Positions 56,653-64,000 of a DNA stretch of 64,000 bases are shown piece after piece (position 1 is the stretch's first letter; each line of letters starts with the position of its first letter). A program made the translations under genes and the position numbers. The stretch covers positions 62,001-126,000 of the forward strand of contig NYUD01000090.1 of the NCBI GenBank assembly GCA_002683825.1, given 5' to 3'. Origin of the DNA: Planctomycetota bacterium (GTDB taxonomy: Bacteria > Planctomycetota > UBA1135 > GCA-002686595). The notes below the pieces were generated by a model. It had not been told where the DNA came from. It was given only the letters and a program-made list of their open reading frames with translations, and made no database searches.

Positions 56653-58329
56653 CTACTTGCCGTCGTACTTCCCGCCCTGGAGTTGGGAACTGCGGGCCCT
56701 TTGGCCCTGCGTGCCACGGCGACGGGCTCCGGCCCCCTGGTTCTTCTGTCCGCCCGAGGGACCCTCGGGTTCGGCCGTCCGCACCTGAGGATTTTTTCCT
56801 TCCTGACCGCCGCTTGCTTCCAGAAAAGGGCCGCTCCACTCGTCGGCCTCCGCCTCTTCCTTGGCCGGCTCGAGCGAAAATCCAACCGGCTGAGCAAGGC
56901 ACACGATCTCGCCCTCGTGTAATCCCGATTCCACATGAACGAAGCGCCCGTTGTTCTGACCGACCTCGATCGAACGCTTGCTCGTTCCGATGGCTTCGGA
57001 CACGAAGCAAATGGTATGGCCGCCATCCAGGTACACCGACTGGAGCGGAATGTACAGGGCATCCTCGATCTGATCGACGAGGATCTCGACGCTGCACGAC
57101 ATCCCCGGTCGCAGGCGCGGGTCGATGTCGATCAATTGAACCTCGGCGCGATAGACCCGCATGTCCGGATTCGAGTACCACGACTGCTTGTCCGGAAGGA
57201 CGGCCTTGAACTTCACGCGGCCTGTAAAGGTGAGCTCGGACAACGCGTCGACGCTGATGACGCAGGGCTGCGAAACATCGACCATTTCGAGGACGTTTTC
57301 GTGCAGACTGGTCTCCACGACAAAGCCTTCGGAGGAGGGGATCGTGATGATCTTCTGACGCTCCCGGATGTTCGCGCCCTCCTGCATGGGCTCGCCGCCG
57401 CCCCAATGGCCGCGGTCCTCGACCGCATAGACGACCATTCCGGCCACGGGGGCGACCAGCACGGCCTTTTCGATCTGAGAATCCAGCTTGTCGAATTTCT
57501 CGGCCTCGAGGTCAAAACGAGCCTTGGTGGTTCGTTTGTTGGCCTCGGAGTCGACCAGTTTCGCAGCCGCCTGCAACTTGACCCTTTCGAGTTCCCGGAT
57601 CTTCTCCTCAACGTCGGCTTCGAGCTCGGCCTTCTGGCGCGGGAAGTCGTACTCCTCGAGTAGCTGCAATGCCCGACGCCTTTGATTGAGCCCGATCTCC
57701 GCGCGGGTTTCCGCCAGCTCGTCCGCGTCGAGCTGGGCCTGCTCGAGAAAACCCTTTTCGAAGAGCTTTTTCGACCATTCGAGATCTTGGCGCGCCCGGG
57801 TCAGTTCTTCGTCGGCGATGACGATGTCCTCCTCCGCCTTTTGTCTTGCCTGGGGCCAGTCCCCCTCGAGATACTTCCTCAAGTCGGCACGGGCGAAATC
57901 CTTTTCGCGTTCGGCGCGTTTGATGTCCGATTCGTTCTGACTCTTCTGTATCGCCAGGTTCTGCTGGGCCTTGATGAAGGCTGCTTCGGTGTTTTGGACG
58001 GAAATCTCCTGACTGACGCGGCGCTCGACCAGATTGGCTGTATCGAGCTCGCACACTCTGTCTCCAGGTTGCACCAGCACGCCCTCATCGATCAGCCACA
58101 AAACGGTCGTCGATCCCTCGATCTCGCTGGCCAGGTCGACGCTGTCGGTCGCCTTCAAGTTTCCCCGCTCGACGACACTGATCTTCAATGGACCGCGTCT
58201 GGCGGCCACCCCCTCGACCCCGACGCCTCTCTCAGAGCCGAAACCGCTGCCGGCAAGCCGCCAACCCCCGACGATGATGACGACGAGTCCCATCACGACG
58301 TAGCCGAACTTGTTCTGCTTCTTGCTCAT
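56653..58329 (-). CDS. MacA/HlyD-type periplasmic adaptor with long tail
   Basis: This is a 558-residue membrane fusion protein. Its N-terminal helix is near 8-25 (FGYVVMGLVVIIVGGWRL). A biotinyl-lipoyl half-motif (VVERGNLKATDSVDLASEIE) is followed by a long coiled coil (about 115-290). The second lipoyl half is APVAGMVVYAVEDRG near 307, and beta-barrel domains run to about 470. The last 80 or so residues are rich in Glu, Gly, Gln and Arg and look disordered, an extension not usual in MacA. It would bridge the MacB-type transporter and the outer-membrane TolC-like protein. Confidence 0.9.
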   Translation of the reverse strand: MSKKQNKFGYVVMGLVVIIVGGWRLAGSGFGSERGVGVEGVAARRGPLKISVVERGNLKATDSVDLASEIEGSTTVLWLIDEGVLVQPGDRVCELDTANLVERRVSQEISVQNTEAAFIKAQQNLAIQKSQNESDIKRAEREKDFARADLRKYLEGDWPQARQKAEEDIVIADEELTRARQDLEWSKKLFEKGFLEQAQLDADELAETRAEIGLNQRRRALQLLEEYDFPRQKAELEADVEEKIRELERVKLQAAAKLVDSEANKRTTKARFDLEAEKFDKLDSQIEKAVLVAPVAGMVVYAVEDRGHWGGGEPMQEGANIRERQKIITIPSSEGFVVETSLHENVLEMVDVSQPCVISVDALSELTFTGRVKFKAVLPDKQSWYSNPDMRVYRAEVQLIDIDPRLRPGMSCSVEILVDQIEDALYIPLQSVYLDGGHTICFVSEAIGTSKRSIEVGQNNGRFVHVESGLHEGEIVCLAQPVGFSLEPAKEEAEADEWSGPFLEASGGQEGKNPQVRTAEPEGPSGGQKNQGAGARRRGTQGQRARSSQLQGGKYDGK

Positions 58330-59966
58330 GGAGATTCCTGTTCTTCCACCTCTTGAAAAGGCGCGAGGTCGATCTGTAGCCCGTTCTCGTCGACCAGGAT
58401 GCACTCCATCGTGCGAAAAAGAGCGATGCTGGCCAGGATGGATACGGTGAACGCCGAAGAGGCCTCGTTTTGGGCCGCGATAAGGGCATCTTGGGACTCG
58501 AGGACATCCCGCGTGTCGGCGCGTCCGGCCTCCAGGGAGAGCTCGGTGGATTCCACCCGACGACTGGCCAGGGCGGCCGCATTCTCCTGAATTGCATAGA
58601 TCTCGCGGGCAGCGCTGAGGTCGCGCATCGCCCTGCGAACTTCCGAGTGCAGGCGGTCGGTCGCTTCCTCTGCAGTGCGCTGACTGGCCTGCAGACTGAT
58701 CAAGGATGCGCGGTAGGCATTACGCTCGGGCAGACGGTCGAAGGGAGCGTCAAAGCTGATGCCGAGCCCCCAGACAAAGTCGTCACCGCGGTAGCTCGCC
58801 GGTTTGTTGACCTCACTCGTGGCCGTGCCGGCCAAAGAGACATCCAGACCGGCCCGCAGTGCATCCTCCGCGACGATGGATTGACGTTCCTCGTCCGTGA
58901 CGCGGTCCAGCGTGGTCTGGTAGTCCAGCCGCCGCTCCAGGGCGAGTCGTATGCCTTGTTCCTCCCCCACTTCGATCCCGGCCTGCTCCAGGCTACCTAT
59001 CTGCTCGCGACTGCTCGGATCCAGCGAGATGGGTGTCTCGATCGGAAGCCCGAGAAAGAACTTGAAGTTGTCGAGCGAAGTCTCGAGCGAACGACGCGCC
59101 TCGACGAGACGGTCGCGTGCGCTCAGTTCATCCTGGCGCGCTTGGTTTACTTCAATTTCGGACTGCTGGCCCGCCTGGGCGAAAGCTTCGTTACGTTCGC
59201 GCAAGGCGATTCGCCGCGCGTAGTTCGCTTCTTCGTTTGAGAGTCGATCGTAGAGCGAGAGGATGCTGAAGAAGCGGTCGGCCACATCGACGGCCAGGTT
59301 GCGCCGAAAGGTCTCGTAGGCTCGTGCCTGGTAGAGCATGTTGCGCTCGGCCTGCGTCAGCGGCTCCTCAACGATGTGACTGCCGAAACCGCGCAATATC
59401 GGCTGGGTGATGCCCAGCGTGAGATTCGTGGTCAGGTCCCAACCATCCGCTCGGCTGAGATCGCGCACCAAGTTGAAGCCTATGTCGCTGATGATCTTCA
59501 GCCCCGAACCGAAGAGTCGATCGAAGCCCAGTACGCCCGACCCGGTCCCTTGCTGCGCTTGCCCTGCTACGCCCAGCACCGAAGCCCCCAGGAAACCGCT
59601 TTCTTGTACGGAAAAGTCCCAGCGCTCCAAAGTGAGGTCGAGGGCTTCCAGGTACAGCGCCTCGCGCTGGCTCTGGTAGTCTCGGTTGCCTTCGGCTGCA
59701 ATCTCCAGGGCCTGAATGAGGGTCAGTGGTGGAACCTCACTCTCCTGTCCCGACAAGATCCTCAGGCGCAGCGTGTCGATTGGAGGTGCGACCAGAAACT
59801 CCCCGTTGACACCCAGCTCGGCACGCCGCTCGCGAATGATCTCGTAGACCTCGCGATCGGCGTCCGCAACCAGTTCATCGGCGCTCTGACACGCTGCCAG
59901 GATCCATCCGAACACCGGCAGAAGCAGCACGGGCGACGGAACGAGAAGGGGCTGAAGCTTCGGCAT
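58326..59966 (-). CDS. TolC-type outer-membrane efflux lipoprotein
   Basis: This is a 546-residue protein from ATG 59966 (a TTG at 59993 is possible). The signal ends in WILAAC, so it is probably lipidated. The body has the two-fold repeat of OEP/TolC proteins, with alpha-barrel stretches such as FRRNLAVDVADRFFSILSLY and the final repeat with SLEAGRADTRDVLESQDALI near 495-515, a typical TolC-family end segment. It forms the outer-membrane exit duct of the tripartite exporter and heads the operon. Its stop overlaps the start of the adaptor gene. Confidence 0.9.
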   Translation of the reverse strand: MPKLQPLLVPSPVLLLPVFGWILAACQSADELVADADREVYEIIRERRAELGVNGEFLVAPPIDTLRLRILSGQESEVPPLTLIQALEIAAEGNRDYQSQREALYLEALDLTLERWDFSVQESGFLGASVLGVAGQAQQGTGSGVLGFDRLFGSGLKIISDIGFNLVRDLSRADGWDLTTNLTLGITQPILRGFGSHIVEEPLTQAERNMLYQARAYETFRRNLAVDVADRFFSILSLYDRLSNEEANYARRIALRERNEAFAQAGQQSEIEVNQARQDELSARDRLVEARRSLETSLDNFKFFLGLPIETPISLDPSSREQIGSLEQAGIEVGEEQGIRLALERRLDYQTTLDRVTDEERQSIVAEDALRAGLDVSLAGTATSEVNKPASYRGDDFVWGLGISFDAPFDRLPERNAYRASLISLQASQRTAEEATDRLHSEVRRAMRDLSAAREIYAIQENAAALASRRVESTELSLEAGRADTRDVLESQDALIAAQNEASSAFTVSILASIALFRTMECILVDENGLQIDLAPFQEVEEQESP

Positions 59967-60138
59967 TTTCGTACCGGATAGGATAGCTGGCAACCCCCGT
60001 AGTTTGCTCCAGGGTCAGGTGTAAGCTTTGTCAAAATGGGCCGTTGCCTCGCCTACAGAGCAGCGAAGCCATTCCAAGGGCCGGACGACAAGAGCCCGGG
60101 CAAGCCCGACATGCCCCGTCGGTCCGAGGGCAGCCTCG
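59967..60138 (-). promoter_or_regulatory. Upstream region of the efflux operon
   Basis: This 172-bp gap precedes the TolC-like gene on the minus strand. A perfect TTGACA is present on that strand (plus coordinates 60029-60034), but no good -10 box lies at the usual 16-18 bp spacing, so the promoter call is tentative. The CGGGCAAGCCCG hairpin near 60097-60108 could end the neighbouring transcript. Confidence 0.3.
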
Positions 60139-60984
60139 CTAGCGCCTGGGGGAGTTGGGTCCCTCGACCGTGGGTGTCGAAGATGACCTGTGGGATCGTT
60201 CGGACGCATCGTCCTTCGGATCCTGCGGAGGGGCGAAGAGTGCCTGCCAGTGCGCGTGTTCCGTTGCCGAAATCCTCCTCGCCCGCGGTCCGTCGGCGCG
60301 CCAGCCAAACTCGACCAGCTCTCCCCGCCGGAAACGGTAGTCCGCCCGCAGCGTTCCGTCGTCTTCGGACAGTCGTAATTCCACCACCGCATAACCGTTC
60401 TCGTCACGGCTATCCGCAGTGAAAACTTGCAGCTCTTCGAAGCGCCCACCCAGCGGTTGGAAAATCGGAAAGGTCCCCATGTAGGTCTGACCCCTGCGCA
60501 CCGACTCGACGAGCTCGAGCGGCAATAGACCGCGCGCCCCTCCCAGCGAGGATCGATGAACCCCACCTTGGGTGCTATCGACCACGGTAAACCCCGAGGA
60601 AGCAGCACCCGAAAGCATGAGCGTACGGCCCCCCTGCGGGCGCACCTCGCGCCAGAGCAGCTTGCGTGTCCCGGGCAACATCGTCTCGACGTGGCTCAGG
60701 CGCGTCTCGGCCTCGAAGAACTGCAACTCCACCTCGGAGCGATGCTCGCCGAAGCCGCGCCCCGGCGTGCGGATCCAGCGCCCCAACCCCAGGGGCGCTT
60801 CGCGCGGTGAGGCTTCGCCGACCGTGCCGCGATCGAGTCGAAAATAGACCACCTGCGCCCCGGAAGCACGCCCGATGAAGAGCTCGGTGACCGACCCGGA
60901 GGCAAACGAATCCCTGGTAGAGCTCGAATCGGTCTTCTGCGCCAAGAGCGGCGCGAGAATGAAGAACGAGAGAGCGATCGACAT
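60139..60984 (-). CDS. Exported protein of unknown function
   Basis: This is a 281-residue protein with a short signal peptide (SIALSFFILAPLLAQ). I do not recognise the family. The body is beta-rich with many charged strand-like segments (LFIGRASGAQVVYFRLDRGT; AVVELRLSEDDGTLRADYRF), and the C-terminus is Ser/Thr/Pro-rich and probably unstructured. It starts 14 bp after the SLC13 transporter stop and precedes the efflux operon on the same strand. A periplasmic or outer-membrane-associated beta protein is likely. Confidence 0.7.
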   Translation of the reverse strand: MSIALSFFILAPLLAQKTDSSSTRDSFASGSVTELFIGRASGAQVVYFRLDRGTVGEASPREAPLGLGRWIRTPGRGFGEHRSEVELQFFEAETRLSHVETMLPGTRKLLWREVRPQGGRTLMLSGAASSGFTVVDSTQGGVHRSSLGGARGLLPLELVESVRRGQTYMGTFPIFQPLGGRFEELQVFTADSRDENGYAVVELRLSEDDGTLRADYRFRRGELVEFGWRADGPRARRISATEHAHWQALFAPPQDPKDDASERSHRSSSTPTVEGPNSPRR

Positions 60985-60998
60985 GGCTTTCCAGGTGG

Positions 60999-62540
60999 CT
61001 ATCGGCCGCTCTCTTCGATCCCTTGAGAAACCCACGCCGGAAGCTCCGCTTCGATGCCCAGGAGTGGCCGCACCCACCAGTGAAAAGTCGCCGTCACGAG
61101 CACGATCAGGAGCAGATTCATCCACAGACCCACCCTTGCCATGGTGGTGGCCGGCACGAGCCCCGAGGAAAAGACCACCGCATTGGGGGGGGTCGCGACG
61201 GGCAACATGAACGCCACCGAGGCGGCGATCGTCGCCGGCATCATCGTGAAGAGCGGTGACATTCCCGCCGAGACGGCGGCCTCGCCCAGAACCGGCAGCA
61301 AGACGGCGGTCGTCGCCGTGTTGGAGGTGATCTCGGTCAACCCGGCCATGAGTGCCACGACCAGGGCCACCACCAGGATCTCGGGCAGGGTCGCCAGATA
61401 GGGGCCCAGGGCTTCCCCCACCAGGCGGTCCAGTCCGCAAGCCGCGAAGGCGCCGGCAATGCAAAAGCCACCGCCGATCAAGAGCAGGATCTCCCACGGC
61501 AACCGGCGCGCGGTCTCCCAGTCCATCAAGCGCCGGCCCTTTCCGACGGGGAGGAGGAAGCACAGAATGGCCATCGCAATCGCGACGGTGGCATCGGACA
61601 CGTTGCTGCGGCCCTCGCTGCTGCTGAAGAGGTCGCCCCATCCCGGAACCTTCAGGACCCCGAGGTCGAGGTCCACGCGCGTGATCCACAGGAAGGCCGT
61701 GAGCACGAAGACCGCTGACATCCACTTCTCCGGGCCCCGCATGGGGCCGAGCTCTTCGCGCTCCTTCGCGATGGTGTCCGAACGGGCTCCCGATCCTGCG
61801 GGGATGCGAAAAGCGAAGCGTGTCAGGAGCAACCAACCCAGCGGCAGGTAAAGGATGACCAACGGGATCCACGCGAGCGCCCACTGACTGAACGAGAGCT
61901 CGGGGGCATCGGGATACTTGCCCCTGAACTGCCCCAGGAAAACCTGGTTGGGCGTCGTCCCCACGGGCGTCGCCACCCCTCCCACCGAGGCCGAGTACGC
62001 CATGCCCAGGAGCAACGCCATGGCGAAAGGCCCGCCCTCCTTCCCGTCCTTGCCAGTCAGGCTTGCGATGCACGCCATTCCGATGGGAAGCATCAGGAGC
62101 GTCGTCGAGGTGTTGTTGATGAAGAACGAGAGCAGCGCCGAGGCCACCATGAACCCCAGAATCAACTGGCGCGGCCCCGTTCCAACGCGAGCGATGATCG
62201 CCAGCGCCATTCGGCGATGCACTCCCCAACGCTCCAGTCCCAGGGCCACGATGAAGGCGCCCACAAACAGGAGCACGAGATTGTTCATGTACAGCGGAGC
62301 GACCGCGGTCGAACTCATGACCCCCAGAAGCGGCAGCAACACCGCCGGAAGCAGCGAAGTCACGCCGATGGGCAAGGCGGCGGTGACCCACCAGAGCGCG
62401 GTCCAGGCCGTGACCGCCGCGACCCGACGTTGGGGCCCATCGAGCGGAAGATCGGGCCACAGAAGAAGAGCCATGAAGAGCCCGGGACCCAGGAATCCTC
62501 CTATCCGGCGGATGCGGGGGCTGGCGGCCTCGTCGCTCAC
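60999..62540 (-). CDS. SLC13/DASS-family sodium-coupled dicarboxylate transporter
   Basis: This is a 513-residue inner-membrane carrier with about 12 hydrophobic helices. The GTG at 62540 is chosen because it overlaps the cutA stop. Family substrate/sodium motifs of the SNT type occur twice: SFFINNTSTTLLMLPIGMA near 140 and GLTEITSNTATTAVLLPVLG near 400, each followed by a hydrophobic hairpin and a conserved proline (ATPVGTTPNQVF; VATPPNAVVFSSG). It probably imports succinate-, citrate- or sulfate-like anions. No partner regulator is visible. Confidence 0.92.
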   Translation of the reverse strand: MSDEAASPRIRRIGGFLGPGLFMALLLWPDLPLDGPQRRVAAVTAWTALWWVTAALPIGVTSLLPAVLLPLLGVMSSTAVAPLYMNNLVLLFVGAFIVALGLERWGVHRRMALAIIARVGTGPRQLILGFMVASALLSFFINNTSTTLLMLPIGMACIASLTGKDGKEGGPFAMALLLGMAYSASVGGVATPVGTTPNQVFLGQFRGKYPDAPELSFSQWALAWIPLVILYLPLGWLLLTRFAFRIPAGSGARSDTIAKEREELGPMRGPEKWMSAVFVLTAFLWITRVDLDLGVLKVPGWGDLFSSSEGRSNVSDATVAIAMAILCFLLPVGKGRRLMDWETARRLPWEILLLIGGGFCIAGAFAACGLDRLVGEALGPYLATLPEILVVALVVALMAGLTEITSNTATTAVLLPVLGEAAVSAGMSPLFTMMPATIAASVAFMLPVATPPNAVVFSSGLVPATTMARVGLWMNLLLIVLVTATFHWWVRPLLGIEAELPAWVSQGIEESGR

Positions 62541-62854
62541 GGTCGTTTCTGGACCTCGCGGGTGAGCCACGCGCGGTAGGACGCGGCGACGTGCTCGGGT
62601 TCGAGCACGATGCACTCGGGCACATCGCAGGGGTGGTGGTCGTTCAGAATTTCCTCGAGCTCAGGAAGGTGCTCGACCACGGTCTTGACGGTCAGGAGGA
62701 TCTCCCCCTCTTCGTGCACCTCACCCTCCCAGCGATAAATACTGGTCACGGCGCCCAGGTTGCAGCAGGCGGCGACGCGACGCTCGATCAGCAGCCGGGC
62801 GAAATCCCTCGCCCCCTCCTGGGGATGGGTGATGAAGACAATTCTGGGGTTCAT
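62537..62854 (-). CDS. cutA: CutA-family divalent-cation tolerance protein
   Basis: This is a 105-residue protein from ATG 62854; a GTG two codons upstream is also possible. It has the trimeric CutA/PII-like pattern: RLLIERRVAACCNLGAVTSI near 20-39, then YRWEGEVHEEGEILLTVKT and DHHPCDVPECIVL. The function of CutA is debated between metal binding and a structural role. Its stop overlaps the start of the transporter gene (GTGA). It is divergent from proline dehydrogenase across about 40 bp. Confidence 0.93.
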   Translation of the reverse strand: MNPRIVFITHPQEGARDFARLLIERRVAACCNLGAVTSIYRWEGEVHEEGEILLTVKTVVEHLPELEEILNDHHPCDVPECIVLEPEHVAASYRAWLTREVQKRP

Positions 62855-62898
62855 GCTCACCTATGGTATAGCGGGAGAAGGTTAGAATCCCCCGCCTG

Positions 62899-63798
62899 AT
62901 GGGCGTCCTCGATCGCATCGCACTCGCAGCCCTTCCTGTCGTGCCGACGCGCCTGATGCGGATGATGTCCTTGCGCTACATCGCGGGCGAAAGGCTCGAG
63001 CAGGCTGTCGAACGACTGGCCGGGTTGACGAGCGAGGGTTTTCGGGGCGCACTCGACATCCTCGGCGAGGACGTCGCCAGCGAGACCGAAGCCCGCGGGA
63101 TCGCAGGGGAATACGCCGCAGCGGCCGACGCCCTGCGGGAGCGGAAGATCGACGCCTACATCTCGGTCAAACCGACCCATCTGGGCCTGCGGCTCTCCGA
63201 GGAACTGGCCCATGAGCTCTATTCCCAGCTCGTACAGCACGTCGACACGCTGAATTCGTTCGTGAGGATCGAAATGGAAGACCACACGACGACCGATGCA
63301 ACGCTGCGCATCTTTGAACGCATACGCGAATCGTCCCCACAACGCCTCGGCGTGGCACTGCAATCCCGGCTGTTACGCACCAGCCAAGATATCGACGCCC
63401 TCTTGGAGGGACCGTTGAACGTGCGCATGGTCAAGGGTGTCTACCTCGAACCAGCGAGGATCGCCTACACCGACCCGACGCCGATCCGCGAGGCCTACCT
63501 GGAAGGTACTCGCCGGTTATGGGAGCGCGGAGCTTTCGTCGCCCTCGCGACGCACGACGAGTTGATGGCCGAAGAGCTGGTGGCTCTTGCAAAGTCCATG
63601 GGCATCGGCCAGGACCAATACGAATTCCAGGTCCTCCTAGGCGTTCGTACCCCACTCTGGAGGGCCTGGCGGGACGCGGGACACCCGGTACGGGTCTACG
63701 TGCCCTACGGCCCGAACTGGCGCGCCTACAGCACACGTCGACTCAAGAAGAACCCCGAGGTCTTCCGCCACGTCTTGAAGGATCTCGTACGACGCTAG
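62899..63798 (+). CDS. Proline dehydrogenase
   Basis: This is a 299-residue single-domain FAD enzyme (PRODH), oxidising proline to pyrroline-5-carboxylate. The barrel shows DAYISVKPTHLGL near 92-104, FVRIEMEDHTTTD near 122, and MVKGVYLEPARIAYTD near 176. YEFQVLLGVR near 237 and YVPYGPNWRAYSTRRLKKNP near 260-279 carry the conserved arginines and tyrosine that hold proline. The length matches bacterial monofunctional PRODH rather than PutA. The P5C dehydrogenase partner is not in view. Confidence 0.93.
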   Translation: MGVLDRIALAALPVVPTRLMRMMSLRYIAGERLEQAVERLAGLTSEGFRGALDILGEDVASETEARGIAGEYAAAADALRERKIDAYISVKPTHLGLRLSEELAHELYSQLVQHVDTLNSFVRIEMEDHTTTDATLRIFERIRESSPQRLGVALQSRLLRTSQDIDALLEGPLNVRMVKGVYLEPARIAYTDPTPIREAYLEGTRRLWERGAFVALATHDELMAEELVALAKSMGIGQDQYEFQVLLGVRTPLWRAWRDAGHPVRVYVPYGPNWRAYSTRRLKKNPEVFRHVLKDLVRR

Positions 63799-63803
63799 GT
63801 CGC

Positions 63804-64000
63804 TCACTTCCCCATGGCCAACCGCCGTGCGAGGAGCTCGTTCAGCACGCCGGTCTTCAGAATCTTCTCTTGTGTGATGCGAAAATCGTAGGGCACGCGG
63901 TACCAGCTCACACGGTCTTCTTCCAGCACCGCGTAGCAAGCACGTGCATCGCCGTCGCGCGGCTGACCGATAGATCCGACGTTGACAAAGTACTTGTGAC
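63804..64000 (-). CDS. Metallophosphoesterase family protein, 3' end only
   Basis: The last 64 codons of a minus-strand gene run off the window end. They read YFVNVGSIGQPRDGDARACY, then a beta-rich tail ending LLARRLAMGK. The NVGSIGQPRDGD stretch is the conserved C-terminal motif of calcineurin-like metallophosphoesterases of the YfcE/bacterial MPP type. The catalytic metal ligands lie outside the window. It converges on proline dehydrogenase with a 5-bp gap. Confidence 0.8.
   Translation of the reverse strand, partial: HKYFVNVGSIGQPRDGDARACYAVLEEDRVSWYRVPYDFRITQEKILKTGVLNELLARRLAMGK

Noticed and set aside
60999-62615. Longer start of the SLC13 transporter at 62615
   Set aside because: The added residues are Arg-rich and overlap cutA in another frame; the GTG at 62540 overlaps the cutA stop as expected for coupled genes.

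Overview
The window is 64 kb of GC-rich, densely coding chromosome. Genes overlap by ATGA or GTGA junctions, many exported proteins carry lipobox signals, and there are TolC-, secretin- and ExbB/ExbD-type envelope proteins, so this is a bacterium with an outer membrane. The mix of HEAT and TPR lipoproteins, a CRTAC1-type FG-GAP protein, WD40 and SET proteins, a sialate O-acetylesterase, Gld-type ABC genes, monomeric isocitrate dehydrogenase and an ArsS-like radical SAM protein would fit a Planctomycetota-like lineage or another deep-branching group. That placement is inference, because no rRNA or other phylogenetic marker lies here. I saw no tRNA, rRNA, insertion sequence, prophage or CRISPR array.

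Layout. (1) 1-8778: TPR protein, exported TPR protein, ExbB/TolQ-like, two ExbD/TolR-like proteins, then a lipoprotein secretin with a TPR/coiled-coil N-terminus. This looks like a proton-motive-force-energised envelope machine of unknown cargo. (2) 8787-9509: HAD phosphatase. (3) 9575-22960: two complete peptide/nickel-type ABC importers (A-B-C-D-F each) diverging from one 128-bp region. Several subunits are enlarged, including an ATPase with hydrophobic segments inserted between Walker A and the Q-loop. (4) 23067-25292: monomeric NADP-isocitrate dehydrogenase. (5) 25391-29950: overlapping genes for a seven-bladed WD40 protein, an alpha/beta-hydrolase fused to a sialate O-acetylesterase, and an SGNH lipoprotein. 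(6) 30146-36569: small SET protein, then a GldA/GldF-type ABC transporter with a GldG-like protein duplicated in tandem, a DUF4340-like protein and a LapA-like membrane protein.

(7) 36582-41581: housekeeping genes YchF, RidA, CoaD and ComEC plus a small lipoprotein. (8) 41716-42990: a HEAT-repeat protein carrying a segment clearly homologous to the secretin at 6178-8778. (9) 43079-49782: BoxD/PaaZ-type aldehyde dehydrogenase, dienoyl-CoA-reductase-like SDR, MurQ, CRTAC1 lipoprotein and a membrane-anchored TPR protein. (10) 49928-54645: CrcB, amidase lipoprotein, ArsS-like radical SAM, AhpD-like protein, ComM. (11) 54646-59966: a MacB/ATPase/MacA/TolC tripartite efflux operon. (12) 60139-64000: unknown exported protein, SLC13 transporter, CutA, proline dehydrogenase, and the 3' end of a metallophosphoesterase.

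The strongest leads are the energised secretin locus with its HEAT-protein homologue about 34 kb away, the OppF-type ATPase with the inserted hydrophobic hairpin, and the tandem GldG protein. All functional statements rest on motif recognition by eye; no database search was run.
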